NCBI GenBank assembly: GCA_031275515.1
Contig: JAISOQ010000105.1
Span: forward strand, 1-5,191
Length of the DNA stretch: 5,191 bases
Direction: 5' to 3'
Source: Treponema sp.
GTDB taxonomy: Bacteria > Spirochaetota > Spirochaetia > Treponematales > Breznakiellaceae
Made by a program: the position numbers and the translations under genes. Below the pieces are notes generated by a model that was given only the letters and a program-made list of their open reading frames with translations, was not told the DNA's origin and did not search any database. Shown here one piece after another: positions 1 to 5,191 of this stretch (its first letter is position 1; each line of letters begins with the position of its first letter).

Positions 1-129
1 GAATTCTTGGCGCTGTTTGAGAAGGATTATATTCGTTTTTCCCTTGAAGCAGCCCTGTATCCCTTGAATAATCCCTTTGTAGTTGGAATTACCTATGGAC
101 ATCAGTTTGACTTGAGCAACAAGAAGTGA
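1..129 (+). CDS. C-terminal fragment of an unidentified protein, possibly an outer-membrane beta-barrel
   Basis: An open frame enters from the left edge and ends at a TGA at 127-129, giving 42 residues. The gene's start lies outside the window. The tail ends in GITYGHQFDLSNKK, preceded by ALYPLNNPFVV. The alternation of hydrophobic and polar or small residues (VVGITYGHQFDL), with aromatic residues near the end, is what closing strands of an outer-membrane beta-barrel look like. The strand does not reach the extreme C-terminus, because a charged SNKK tail follows. No catalytic motif is visible and I do not recognise the family. It is convergent with potC, whose stop lies 162 bases further on. 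The reading frame is moderately certain; the barrel idea is an inference from residue pattern only. It could equally be the end of a soluble beta-rich or periplasmic protein. Confidence 0.5.
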   Translation, partial: EFLALFEKDYIRFSLEAALYPLNNPFVVGITYGHQFDLSNKK

Positions 130-132
130 ACC

Positions 133-177
133 CCTGCGGCAGGTAACGCCCTTCTTCAGGCTGATGTTACCGGTAAC
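133..177. repeat. Cluster of short inverted repeats after the first gene, including a 12-bp perfect palindrome
   Basis: Four bases past the first stop codon are a small hairpin CCTG-CGG-CAGG (133-143) and a longer stem formed by GGTAACGCC (142-150) with GGC (159-161) and GTTACC (166-171), with a TGAT bulge. The right arm is also half of the perfect palindrome GTTACCGGTAAC (166-177), so GGTAAC occurs twice and its complement once within 36 bases. The alternative pairings exclude one another. The place fits a weak transcription terminator for the upstream gene, but only a short T-run (186-189) follows. A protein-binding site is the alternative. Function is not established. Confidence 0.35.
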
Positions 178-228
178 TAAACGCCTTTTAGACAAGGAAA
201 CGATACCGAAGAAAAAAAGTTATTTCTT

Positions 229-286
229 GAGGCTTTCCCAAAACCGTGCGCGTTAGAATACAGTCAATTAGTTTTGGGACAGGCTC
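229..286 (-). terminator. 16-bp imperfect inverted repeat after potC: possible terminator or IS-end remnant
   Basis: The left arm GAGGCTTTCCCAAAAC (229-244) pairs with the right arm GTTTTGGGACAGGCTC (271-286) at 14 of 16 positions, including nine consecutive pairs next to a 26-base loop. Read on the minus strand it begins 6 bases after the potC stop. It is followed, 10 bases beyond the stem, by seven consecutive T residues (complement of 212-218). That order suits a terminator of the pot operon, although the loop is long and the T-tract is not directly adjacent. The arm GAGCCTGTCCCAAAAC also resembles terminal inverted repeats of some insertion-sequence families as I remember them, so a 58-bp MITE-like remnant is an alternative. 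No flanking target duplication was found. Confidence 0.4.
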
Positions 287-303
287 TATAGTCAAGTAGT
301 TTT
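259..303. repeat. Imperfect 17-base direct repeat, 28-base offset, running into the potC 3' end
   Basis: The stretch 259-275 and the stretch 287-303 share the pattern TA(C/T)AGTCAA(T/G)TAGTTTT, with 15 of 17 bases identical. The second copy contains the potC stop codon (292-294 on the minus strand) and its last three codons. The first copy overlaps the loop and right arm of the inverted repeat at 229-286. It may mark a local duplication or slippage event at the operon's end; chance in AT-rich DNA is possible. Confidence 0.4.
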
Positions 304-1104
304 ATGGGGCATGGTTTTTATTTTATTCGCAAAATACGCGGAAGCCAGGCACAGTACCACCGTAACCCCAAAGAGCAGGGTACAGAGGGCATTGGTCTTG
401 GGCGTAATGCCGGTTTTAAGCTGGGAGTAGATTTTAATGGGAAGGGTGTTGGTATTCGGCCCGGTAACAAAGACGCTGACAATCACATCGTCAAAGCTCA
501 TGGCAAAGGAGAGGAGCATACCCGAAATCACCGCCGGAGAAATAATGGGCAGGGTGATGTCGAAAAAAGCCCGCAATTCCCCCGCTCCAAGGTCTCTGGC
601 GGCTTCCACATAGCTTTTATCCATCCCGGCAAGGCGTCCCTTTACCAGAAGGTACACGTAGGGAATACAGAAGGAGGTATGGGCGAGGACCAGGGTAAAC
701 ATACCTAAAGGGAGGGCCAAAAGGGAAAAGAAAGCCAGAAACACCATGCCCAGGATGATCTCCGGGGTCATGATGGGCAGGATAGACAGGTACTCCATGA
801 TCCGGCCCCCAGGCGGATGGAAACGGGACATCCCGACGGCTCCCAGCGCGCCGATGACAGCTGCGGAAAAGCTGCTCAAAACCCCCAGGATCACGCTGTT
901 TCTGAGGGCAGTGAACATGGCCCGGTCCCGGAAAAGTTCGGCGTACCACCGGAAGGTAAAACCCCGCCATAACGAAGTAACGCGGCTGCCGTTAAACGAA
1001 TAGACGATCACCAGGAGGATGGGGATGTACATCAAAACTAGGATCGCCGCCAGGTACATTTTTTGCGCCAGGGCATGGCGCACCGATCCCTGTATACTGC
1101 TCAT
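292..1104 (-). CDS. potC: PotC, spermidine/putrescine ABC transporter permease
   Basis: This 270-residue inner-membrane permease is one of two that form the channel of a polyamine-type ABC importer. The length fits the PotC family. After a short cytoplasmic N-terminus, a first membrane helix lies at about residues 17-36. Further helices lie near 70-92, 105-132, 135-155, 188-210 and 238-258, giving six in all. The cytoplasmic EAA loop that docks on the ATPase is clear at 167-186 (EAARDLGAGELRAFFDITLP). The segment SFDDVIVSVFVTGPNTNTLP (203-222) and the following IYSQLKTGITPKTNAL closely match the conserved C-terminal part of E. coli PotC as I recall it, and FTFRWYAELF (49-58) also matches PotC. 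The ATG start overlaps the potB stop as ATGA (1101-1104) and has a GGAAGG ribosome site at 1111-1116. It is the last gene of the operon seen here; no potD follows. Substrate (spermidine, putrescine or both) cannot be read from the permease alone. Confidence 0.93.
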   Translation of the reverse strand: MSSIQGSVRHALAQKMYLAAILVLMYIPILLVIVYSFNGSRVTSLWRGFTFRWYAELFRDRAMFTALRNSVILGVLSSFSAAVIGALGAVGMSRFHPPGGRIMEYLSILPIMTPEIILGMVFLAFFSLLALPLGMFTLVLAHTSFCIPYVYLLVKGRLAGMDKSYVEAARDLGAGELRAFFDITLPIISPAVISGMLLSFAMSFDDVIVSVFVTGPNTNTLPIKIYSQLKTGITPKTNALCTLLFGVTVVLCLASAYFANKIKTMPHKTT

Positions 1105-1982
1105 ACTAAACCTTCCAGGTAGTTTCCCCCGCCAAGCCGCCGGGAAAACCGGCGGTAGAGCCAGATGAAGACGGTGGTCATCCCCATAAGGACCATGCCC
1201 AGAGCCGCGGCAAAGGGCCAGTCGTGGGCTTTCATCAACTGCTCCTGGATTAGGCTGCCCATCAGAACTACCTTGTTCCCTCCCAGGATGTCGGCGATAA
1301 AGTAGAGACCCATAGAAGGAATGAAGGTAAGGACCACCCCGGAAAACAGGCCCGGCATAGTCAAGGGAAAGATTATGGTATAGAAGGCCGCAAACGGCGA
1401 GGCCCCAAGGTCGCGGGCGGCTTCCACGAGTTCCCAATTCAGCTTTTCCGCGCTGGCGTAAACCGCATAAATCATAAAGGGGACCAAGGCGTAGATCATG
1501 CCCGTGACCACCGCAGGGTACGTGTAGAGCAGCCGCAGCGGTTCTTTTGTCAGGCCCAGGGCCATGAGCGCGGTGTCCAGTATGCCGTTGGCCCGAAAAA
1601 AGATGATCCAGCCGTAAAGCCGCATAAGAGAACTGGTCCAGAAGGGAATGATGAGGAGTATCATGATCCTGCCCCGCCACGCCGGTTTTAGACGGGCCAT
1701 AAAATACCCGAAAGGATACCCCGCAAGGACCGTTACGGCGGTAGTGGTCAGGGCAAGCCGCAGGGATTGGCCTAAGGTTTCCAGGTATACCGGTTCGGCT
1801 ATGCGGAAATAGTTCCTTAGGGTAAAGCCCGCAGCCACTCCCCAGGCCCCTTCCCGGCGCATAAAACTCAAGACAGCCATGTAGATTATGGGTCCCAGAA
1901 TAAAGGCCAGGGTGAAGATGTACATGGGAAGGACTTCCAGGAATGAAGATCGGTGGATACGGAAAAATACCGAAGCCTTCAT
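1101..1982 (-). CDS. potB: PotB, spermidine/putrescine ABC transporter permease
   Basis: This 293-residue integral membrane protein is the second permease of the importer. Its length is usual for PotB. A positively charged N-terminus (RIHRSS) precedes helix 1 at about residues 18-40. A periplasmic stretch follows, then helices near 72-95, 105-130, 152-175, 205-232 and 255-276. PFWTSSLMRLYGWIIFF (113-129) resembles the family-specific PotB segment PFWTNSLIRIYG. The EAA loop that contacts PotA is at 187-206 (EAARDLGASPFAAFYTIIFP). It starts at an ATG whose first bases overlap the potA stop (ATGA, 1979-1982), with a GGAGAG ribosome site at 1989-1994 inside the end of potA. Its own stop overlaps the potC start in the same way. 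The two 4-base overlaps imply translational coupling and fixed A:B:C production. Related MalFG-type or ferric-iron permeases are less likely given the PotB-type segment. Confidence 0.93.
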   Translation of the reverse strand: MKASVFFRIHRSSFLEVLPMYIFTLAFILGPIIYMAVLSFMRREGAWGVAAGFTLRNYFRIAEPVYLETLGQSLRLALTTTAVTVLAGYPFGYFMARLKPAWRGRIMILLIIPFWTSSLMRLYGWIIFFRANGILDTALMALGLTKEPLRLLYTYPAVVTGMIYALVPFMIYAVYASAEKLNWELVEAARDLGASPFAAFYTIIFPLTMPGLFSGVVLTFIPSMGLYFIADILGGNKVVLMGSLIQEQLMKAHDWPFAAALGMVLMGMTTVFIWLYRRFSRRLGGGNYLEGLV

Positions 1983-3124
1983 AGGGGACTCTCCGGGGAA
2001 AGGGCGGGAGGAACGTCAACCAGCACCGCCTGGGAAGGGGCGCTCCAGGTGACGGTAACATGCTGCCCAATTTGCAGGGGGGAATCTATCCCAAGACGGC
2101 TCGCGGTAATCTCCCCGCCGCCCAGGAGCCGGGCGGTAATACGGAGCTGCCCGCCGGCAAAAATCTTCTCGCTTACCTGGGCCCTAAGACAGAGAGGGGC
2201 CGTTTCGCGGCCAGCAGGTTCAAAGTTCACATACTCGGAACGGACCGCCACGGTTACGAATTCCCCCGGAACAGGGATGGCGGGGGCCCGGCACTCCAGG
2301 CAGGCCTGGCCGGCGGAAGTCTCAAAAATCAGGAGTTTCATCCCGTCTCCGGCGTTTCCCAGAGAGACAGCCCTGCCCCGGAGTATGTTCGCGTTCCCCA
2401 CAAATTGGGCGACAAAACTCGTCCGGGGGCGGTCGTATATGTCCGCGGCGGAGCCTATCTGCTCAAAGATACCGTCCCGCATCACTGCGATACGGTCGGA
2501 CATGGTTAGGGCCTCTTCCTGATCGTGGGTTATGTATATAAAGGTAATTCCAAGCCTTTTTTGCAGGCGTTTCAATTCGGTCTGCATCTGCCGCCGCAGT
2601 TGAAGGTCCAGGGCGCTCAGAGGTTCGTCCAGAAGCAGCACCCTGGGCCGGGTAACCAGAGATCTGACCACCGCTATCCGCTGGCGCTGTCCCACGGATA
2701 GCTGACTGGGCATACGCCGTTCGTAACCGGAAAGGCGAACCATGTCCAGGGCTTCGGCAACCGCGGCTTTGACGCCTGGTTTGCTCCGGCCTTTCAGCCT
2801 CAGACCGTAGCCTATGTTGGCTTCCACGTTCATGTGGGGGAATAAGGCGTAATTCTGGAACACCATGTTGACATCCCGCTTGTCCGGTTCAAGGCCCGTA
2901 ACATCCTTCCCGTCCAGAAACACCCTGCCGGAATCGGCGGCCTCAAGCCCGGAGATGATTCTAAGGGTTGTGGTCTTTCCACAGCCGGAGGCCCCCAACA
3001 AAGTGATAAATTCCCCCACATTTACGGACAGCTCAAGGCCCCGCAACACCTGGACATCGCCAAATTTCTTGCAGATCTTTTCCAGCCGCAATACTTCCTG
3101 TCCGCTCCCGGTTGAGCTATCCAT
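1979..3124 (-). CDS. potA: PotA, polyamine ABC transporter ATP-binding subunit
   Basis: This 381-residue ATPase drives polyamine import on the cytoplasmic face of PotB-PotC. The nucleotide-binding domain fills about residues 11-245. It shows Walker A GASGCGKT (44-51), the Q-loop glutamine 90 in VFQNYALFPH, the signature LSVGQ (142-146), Walker B LLLDE (163-167), the SALD D-loop (170-173) and the switch histidine 200 (ITHDQEEA). The first glycine of the usual LSGGQ is valine (GTG codon, 2693-2695), an uncommon but tolerable-looking change. The remainder, from about residue 246, is the C-terminal TOBE-type regulatory domain typical of PotA/MalK-like subunits, and includes VTVAVRSEYVNFEP. The start ATG is preceded by a strong GGAGAAGAGG ribosome site (3127-3136), so it is well supported. 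It is the first gene of the operon and overlaps potB by 4 bases. Ferric-iron or sulfate ATPases share this architecture; the linked PotB and PotC decide for polyamines. Confidence 0.95.
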   Translation of the reverse strand: MDSSTGSGQEVLRLEKICKKFGDVQVLRGLELSVNVGEFITLLGASGCGKTTTLRIISGLEAADSGRVFLDGKDVTGLEPDKRDVNMVFQNYALFPHMNVEANIGYGLRLKGRSKPGVKAAVAEALDMVRLSGYERRMPSQLSVGQRQRIAVVRSLVTRPRVLLLDEPLSALDLQLRRQMQTELKRLQKRLGITFIYITHDQEEALTMSDRIAVMRDGIFEQIGSAADIYDRPRTSFVAQFVGNANILRGRAVSLGNAGDGMKLLIFETSAGQACLECRAPAIPVPGEFVTVAVRSEYVNFEPAGRETAPLCLRAQVSEKIFAGGQLRITARLLGGGEITASRLGIDSPLQIGQHVTVTWSAPSQAVLVDVPPALSPESPL

Positions 3125-3141
3125 AACCTCTTCTCCGCCTA

Positions 3142-3160
3142 TTTATCAAAAACTGATAAA
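3142..3160. promoter_or_regulatory. Perfect 7-5-7 palindrome in front of potA, candidate operator
   Basis: TTTATCA (3142-3148), a 5-base spacer AAAAC and TGATAAA (3154-3160) form a perfect inverted repeat. It lies 17 bases upstream of the potA start codon and just beyond its ribosome site. On the best promoter reading for potA it would cover about the first 20 transcribed bases, where a dimeric repressor would block transcription. The stem is all A/T apart from one G-C pair, so an RNA hairpin would be weak and a DNA-binding site is the more natural reading. The cognate regulator is unknown and no regulator gene is present here. Confidence 0.45.
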
Positions 3161-3167
3161 CAATGAA

Positions 3168-3196
3168 AATTTAGTATGTTTTATTTGCAATGTCTA
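3168..3196 (-). promoter_or_regulatory. Candidate sigma-70-type promoter for the potABC operon
   Basis: On the minus strand TAGACA (3196-3191; five of six matches to TTGACA) is followed after exactly 17 bases by TAAATT (3173-3168; four of six matches to TATAAT). Transcription would start near 3161, leaving an untranslated leader of about 37 bases containing the palindrome and the ribosome site of potA. The region is AT-rich, so weak matches occur by chance and the assignment is tentative. Confidence 0.35.
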
Positions 3197-3247
3197 GAAG
3201 CCGTTGGAACCAGAGGCTATACCTGCCGCTGACAACAGTACCTTCGT

Positions 3248-3284
3248 AAAACATTTTTCAAAAAACGTGTTTTTTCCCTCTAAT
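3248..3284 (+). promoter_or_regulatory. AT-rich symmetric segment with a weak plus-strand promoter match
   Basis: AAAAAAC-GT-GTTTTTT (3260-3275) is a perfect inverted repeat with a 2-base centre. AAAACA (3248-3253) can also pair with TGTTTT (3268-3273). TTTTCA (3255-3260) and TCTAAT (3279-3284), 18 bases apart, weakly resemble -35 and -10 boxes pointing toward the broken nuclease gene and guaD. No other promoter candidate for guaD was evident in the divergent region. Alternatives are a curved A-tract/T-tract segment or remains of a terminator. Confidence 0.2.
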
Positions 3285-3322
3285 AAAGCGTCCTGCACAA
3301 TGGGTCCATATCTATACTGGAT

Positions 3323-3902
3323 GTGTATATGGCAATCCGTCACAGTAAAGACAACAGCTTCAAACTCATTCTGGGTAACCGACTTAACGGCGGCGGCCCC
3401 CTCTTCGCCATCACCATCGTGGAACAGGAGTCAAAAGTCAATTCCCGCGTCCCCTTCAAGATGCTCCAGTACATCCGCCTCGTCCTGGACAATTACGAAA
3501 AGGAACTTGGAAACCGGAACGCTCCCCGAACAATTACAGTTGAAGATAGCGGAAAATATGACTAAACTGATGACAGATGTGAGCAATGCGCTGTTGGACC
3601 GGCTGGAAGTACCCGGAGACGGGATTGCGGCGGCAGCGGACCTGATAGAGCAGAAGGAGTATGGGACGATGTTCGGCGCATTGGTGGAAAGCGTATTGGA
3701 AGATAAGCGACAGGCGGTAAAAGAGGCCCGGAGGAAAATGGAAAGCAGCACCCGGAAGCTAAAACAACTGGGGGGTTCGCCGGACATCATCGCCGCTGGG
3801 TTCGGGCTTTTGCTTGAGGAATATAGAAGGGCTTTAAGCGCCCGCAGGATCGGTCCGGGAAACGGCCCTTGCGCCGACCTTCAATATGGTCTAAACATAT
3901 AG
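3323..3902 (+). pseudogene. Decayed Rpn-like PD-(D/E)XK nuclease/'transposase' gene in two frames
   Basis: Frame one starts with GTG at 3323 (or ATG at 3329) and stops at 3563-3565. It carries KDNSFKLILGNRL followed by TIVEQESKVNSRVPFKMLQY and a helix ending DNYEKEL. This resembles the core of Rpn/transposase_31-like proteins, whose form is roughly (L/V)EHQS...N..MP.R.L.YI. A second frame, open through the same end and with an ATG at 3558, runs to a TAG at 3900-3902. It encodes 114 mostly helical, charged residues, including DKRQAVKEARRKMESSTRKL and LGGSPDIIAAGFGLLLEE, like the usual C-terminal helix of the family (..LG.S.D.IA..TGLSLEEI). Intact relatives are about 300 residues; here the N-terminus and middle appear deleted and a frameshift separates the halves near 3510-3560. 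Intact proteins are proposed recombination-promoting endonucleases. This copy is probably inactive. The alternative is two small overlapping genes of unknown function. Confidence 0.5.
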
Positions 3903-3904
3903 CT

Positions 3905-5191
3905 ATGGGAGAAGATAACTTTGTCATCCGCGGGGACCTCTGCCACAGCAGAAACCTTACCAGCCTGGAGACCCTTAAAGACGGGTGGCTTGTCTGTCTG
4001 GAAGGAAAATCCGCCGGGGTCTTTCCCCGGCTTCCCGAAGAATACCGTTCCCTGCCTCTGGCGGATTACAGAGGCAAGCTCATCATCCCCGGCCTGACGG
4101 ACCTCCACATACATGCGCCGCAGTTCAGCTTCCGCGCCCTGGGCATGGACCTGGAACTTCTGGACTGGCTCGAAACCAGGGCTTTCCCGGAAGAAGCCCG
4201 GTACGCCGATCTTGAATACGCCCGGCGGGCTTACGGCCTTGTAACGGAACATCTGCGCCGCGGGCCAAGCGTCCGGCTCGTGTTATTCGCCACCCTTCAT
4301 ACCCCGGCCTCCCTCCTCCTCATGGATATGCTGGAGGAATCGGGGCTGGTATGCTTTGCCGGCAAGGTGAACATGGACAGGAACAGCCCTGACTGCCTCC
4401 GGGAAGCCGGGGCCGAGGCGTCCCTAGCGGCGACCAGGGAATGGCTTGCGGCCTGCGGCTCCTACAAAAACGTGCGGCCCATCCTTACCCCCCGGTTCAT
4501 CCCCTCATGCAGCGATGCGCTCATGAAGGGCCTTTCGCAAATTCAAAAGGAATACGCCCTGCCCCTTCAATCTCATCTGTCAGAAAACCGCAGGGAGATA
4601 GGCTGGGTCCGGGAACTCTGCCCCAATGCGGAAGGGTACGCCGGGGCCTACGCCAGGTGGGACCTTTTTGGCGGCGGGGTCCCCACCATCATGGCCCACT
4701 GCGTCTGGCCGGAGGAGGGGGAGATAGAACTTATGGCGGAACGGGGCGTCTTTATCGCCCACTGCCCCCAATCCAACACCAACCTGGCGTCGGGCATAGC
4801 CCCGGTACGGCGCTTTCTGGAACGGGGCGTCTCCGTTGGACTGGGGAGCGACGTGGCCGGCGGGGTCCACACGTCCATCTTCCGGGCCATGTCCGACGCC
4901 ATACAGGTTTCCAAGCTCCGCCGCGTCCTGACGGCGGAAGACGATGCGCCCCTCAGTCTGGAAGAAGCTTTTTACCTGGGAACCGCCGGGGGCGGCGCGT
5001 TTTTCGGGAAAACCGGCGGGGCAGGCGCGGCGGGGTCTTTCGCGCCGGGCTGCGACTTTGACGCCCTGGTCATGGACGACACGAACCTTGCGGCCCCTTT
5101 CGAGCTTTCAATCAGGGATAGGCTGGAACGGGTAGTTTATCTGTCTGACGACAGGAATATTGCCGCCAAGTATGTGCGGGGCAAATCCTTG
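3905..5191 (+). CDS. guaD: Guanine deaminase, 3' end cut by the window edge
   Basis: This amidohydrolase converts guanine to xanthine and ammonia in purine salvage or catabolism. In the window 429 codons are open and no stop is reached. The last residues, DDRNIAAKYVRGKSL, match the conserved end of the family, so only a few codons should be missing. The start ATG gives FVIRGDLCHS at the expected N-terminal position. PGLTDLHIHAPQ (62-73) supplies metal ligands H68 and H70. TPRF (195-198) holds the guanine-binding arginine R197. SHLSE (223-227) gives H224 and the catalytic E227, AHC (264-266) gives H265, and GSDVAGG (314-320) gives D316. HCPQSN (286-291) and MSDAIQVSK (329-337) are also family-typical. 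All residues needed for zinc binding and catalysis are present, so it is likely active. No good Shine-Dalgarno sequence precedes the start, which lies 2 bases after the stop of the broken upstream frame. Translation may be re-initiated from that frame, or the message may be leaderless. Confidence 0.95.
   Translation, partial: MGEDNFVIRGDLCHSRNLTSLETLKDGWLVCLEGKSAGVFPRLPEEYRSLPLADYRGKLIIPGLTDLHIHAPQFSFRALGMDLELLDWLETRAFPEEARYADLEYARRAYGLVTEHLRRGPSVRLVLFATLHTPASLLLMDMLEESGLVCFAGKVNMDRNSPDCLREAGAEASLAATREWLAACGSYKNVRPILTPRFIPSCSDALMKGLSQIQKEYALPLQSHLSENRREIGWVRELCPNAEGYAGAYARWDLFGGGVPTIMAHCVWPEEGEIELMAERGVFIAHCPQSNTNLASGIAPVRRFLERGVSVGLGSDVAGGVHTSIFRAMSDAIQVSKLRRVLTAEDDAPLSLEEAFYLGTAGGGAFFGKTGGAGAAGSFAPGCDFDALVMDDTNLAAPFELSIRDRLERVVYLSDDRNIAAKYVRGKSL

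Noticed and set aside
304..1003. Plus-strand open frames opposite potC
   Set aside because: They are antisense to a strongly supported permease gene, have no recognisable motifs and no clear ribosome sites.
1105..2070. Extension of the potC frame upstream of 1104 on the minus strand
   Set aside because: The extra translation is a proline- and glycine-rich out-of-frame reading of potB. The ATG at 1104 has a good ribosome site and gives the family-typical length.
1953..2522. Plus-strand open frames opposite potA
   Set aside because: They are shadows of the GC-rich potA coding sequence, with no domain signal.
3204..3557. Start of the 3204-3902 frame as a real N-terminal coding region
   Set aside because: The first part reads as low-complexity serine- and proline-rich sequence over the frame that carries the nuclease-like core. 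Only the part from about 3520 onward looks like protein.
3323..3565. ZapA-like or other small cell-division protein
   Set aside because: Length and a C-terminal helix suggested it briefly, but the E-Q-E-S plus PFKMLQYI pattern fits the Rpn-like core better.
3829..3880. Possible terminator hairpin (GGGC...GCCC and GGTC...GACC) before guaD
   Set aside because: The stems are only four base pairs, have no T-run after them and lie inside an open frame.
4441..5135. Other open frames within the guanine deaminase region on both strands
   Set aside because: They are overlapping shadows in GC-rich coding DNA. Guanine deaminase has all catalytic motifs in one continuous frame.
1..5191. CRISPR arrays, tRNA, rRNA and riboswitches
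   Set aside because: No regularly spaced repeats, no tRNA-like cloverleaf and no recognised riboswitch core were seen.

Overview
This 5.2 kb window looks like a piece of a bacterial chromosome. It holds a three-gene polyamine-type ABC transporter operon (potA-potB-potC) on the minus strand and, diverging from it, a nearly complete guanine deaminase gene (guaD) on the plus strand. The proteins and the moderately GC-rich genes separated by AT-rich spacers would suit a spirochaete of the Treponema group. The degenerate gene between the two units resembles the Rpn/PD-(D/E)XK 'transposase' proteins that I recall as common in termite-gut treponemes. This taxonomic guess rests on remembered protein similarity, not on a marker gene, and is tentative.

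Layout. Positions 1-129 (+) carry the last 42 codons of a gene that began before the window, possibly an outer-membrane beta-barrel protein. Positions 130-291 are a convergent intergenic region with several inverted repeats. The largest is a 16-bp imperfect pair at 229-244/271-286 that could be the pot operon terminator or the paired ends of a small insertion-sequence derivative. Positions 292-3124 (-) hold potC, potB and potA, transcribed in the order A-B-C. The start and stop codons overlap as ATGA at both junctions, which indicates a translationally coupled operon. Positions 3125-3322 are the AT-rich divergent control region. It includes a perfect 7-5-7 palindrome just upstream of the potA ribosome binding site. 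Positions 3323-3902 (+) hold a broken Rpn-like nuclease gene in two frames. Guanine deaminase runs from 3905 to the window edge with no stop codon reached.

How it works together. PotA (ATPase), PotB and PotC (permeases) form the inner-membrane part of a spermidine/putrescine importer. The periplasmic binding protein PotD, which commonly accompanies these genes, is absent from the window, so it must be encoded elsewhere or have been lost. Guanine deaminase converts guanine to xanthine and ammonia. Both units fit scavenging of nitrogen-rich organic compounds, but a functional link between them is inferred from adjacency only. I found no clearly novel system. The points most worth checking are the missing potD next to an IS-like inverted repeat, the palindrome in front of potA, the LSVGQ signature variant in PotA, and the decayed Rpn gene abutting guaD with only 2 bases between them.
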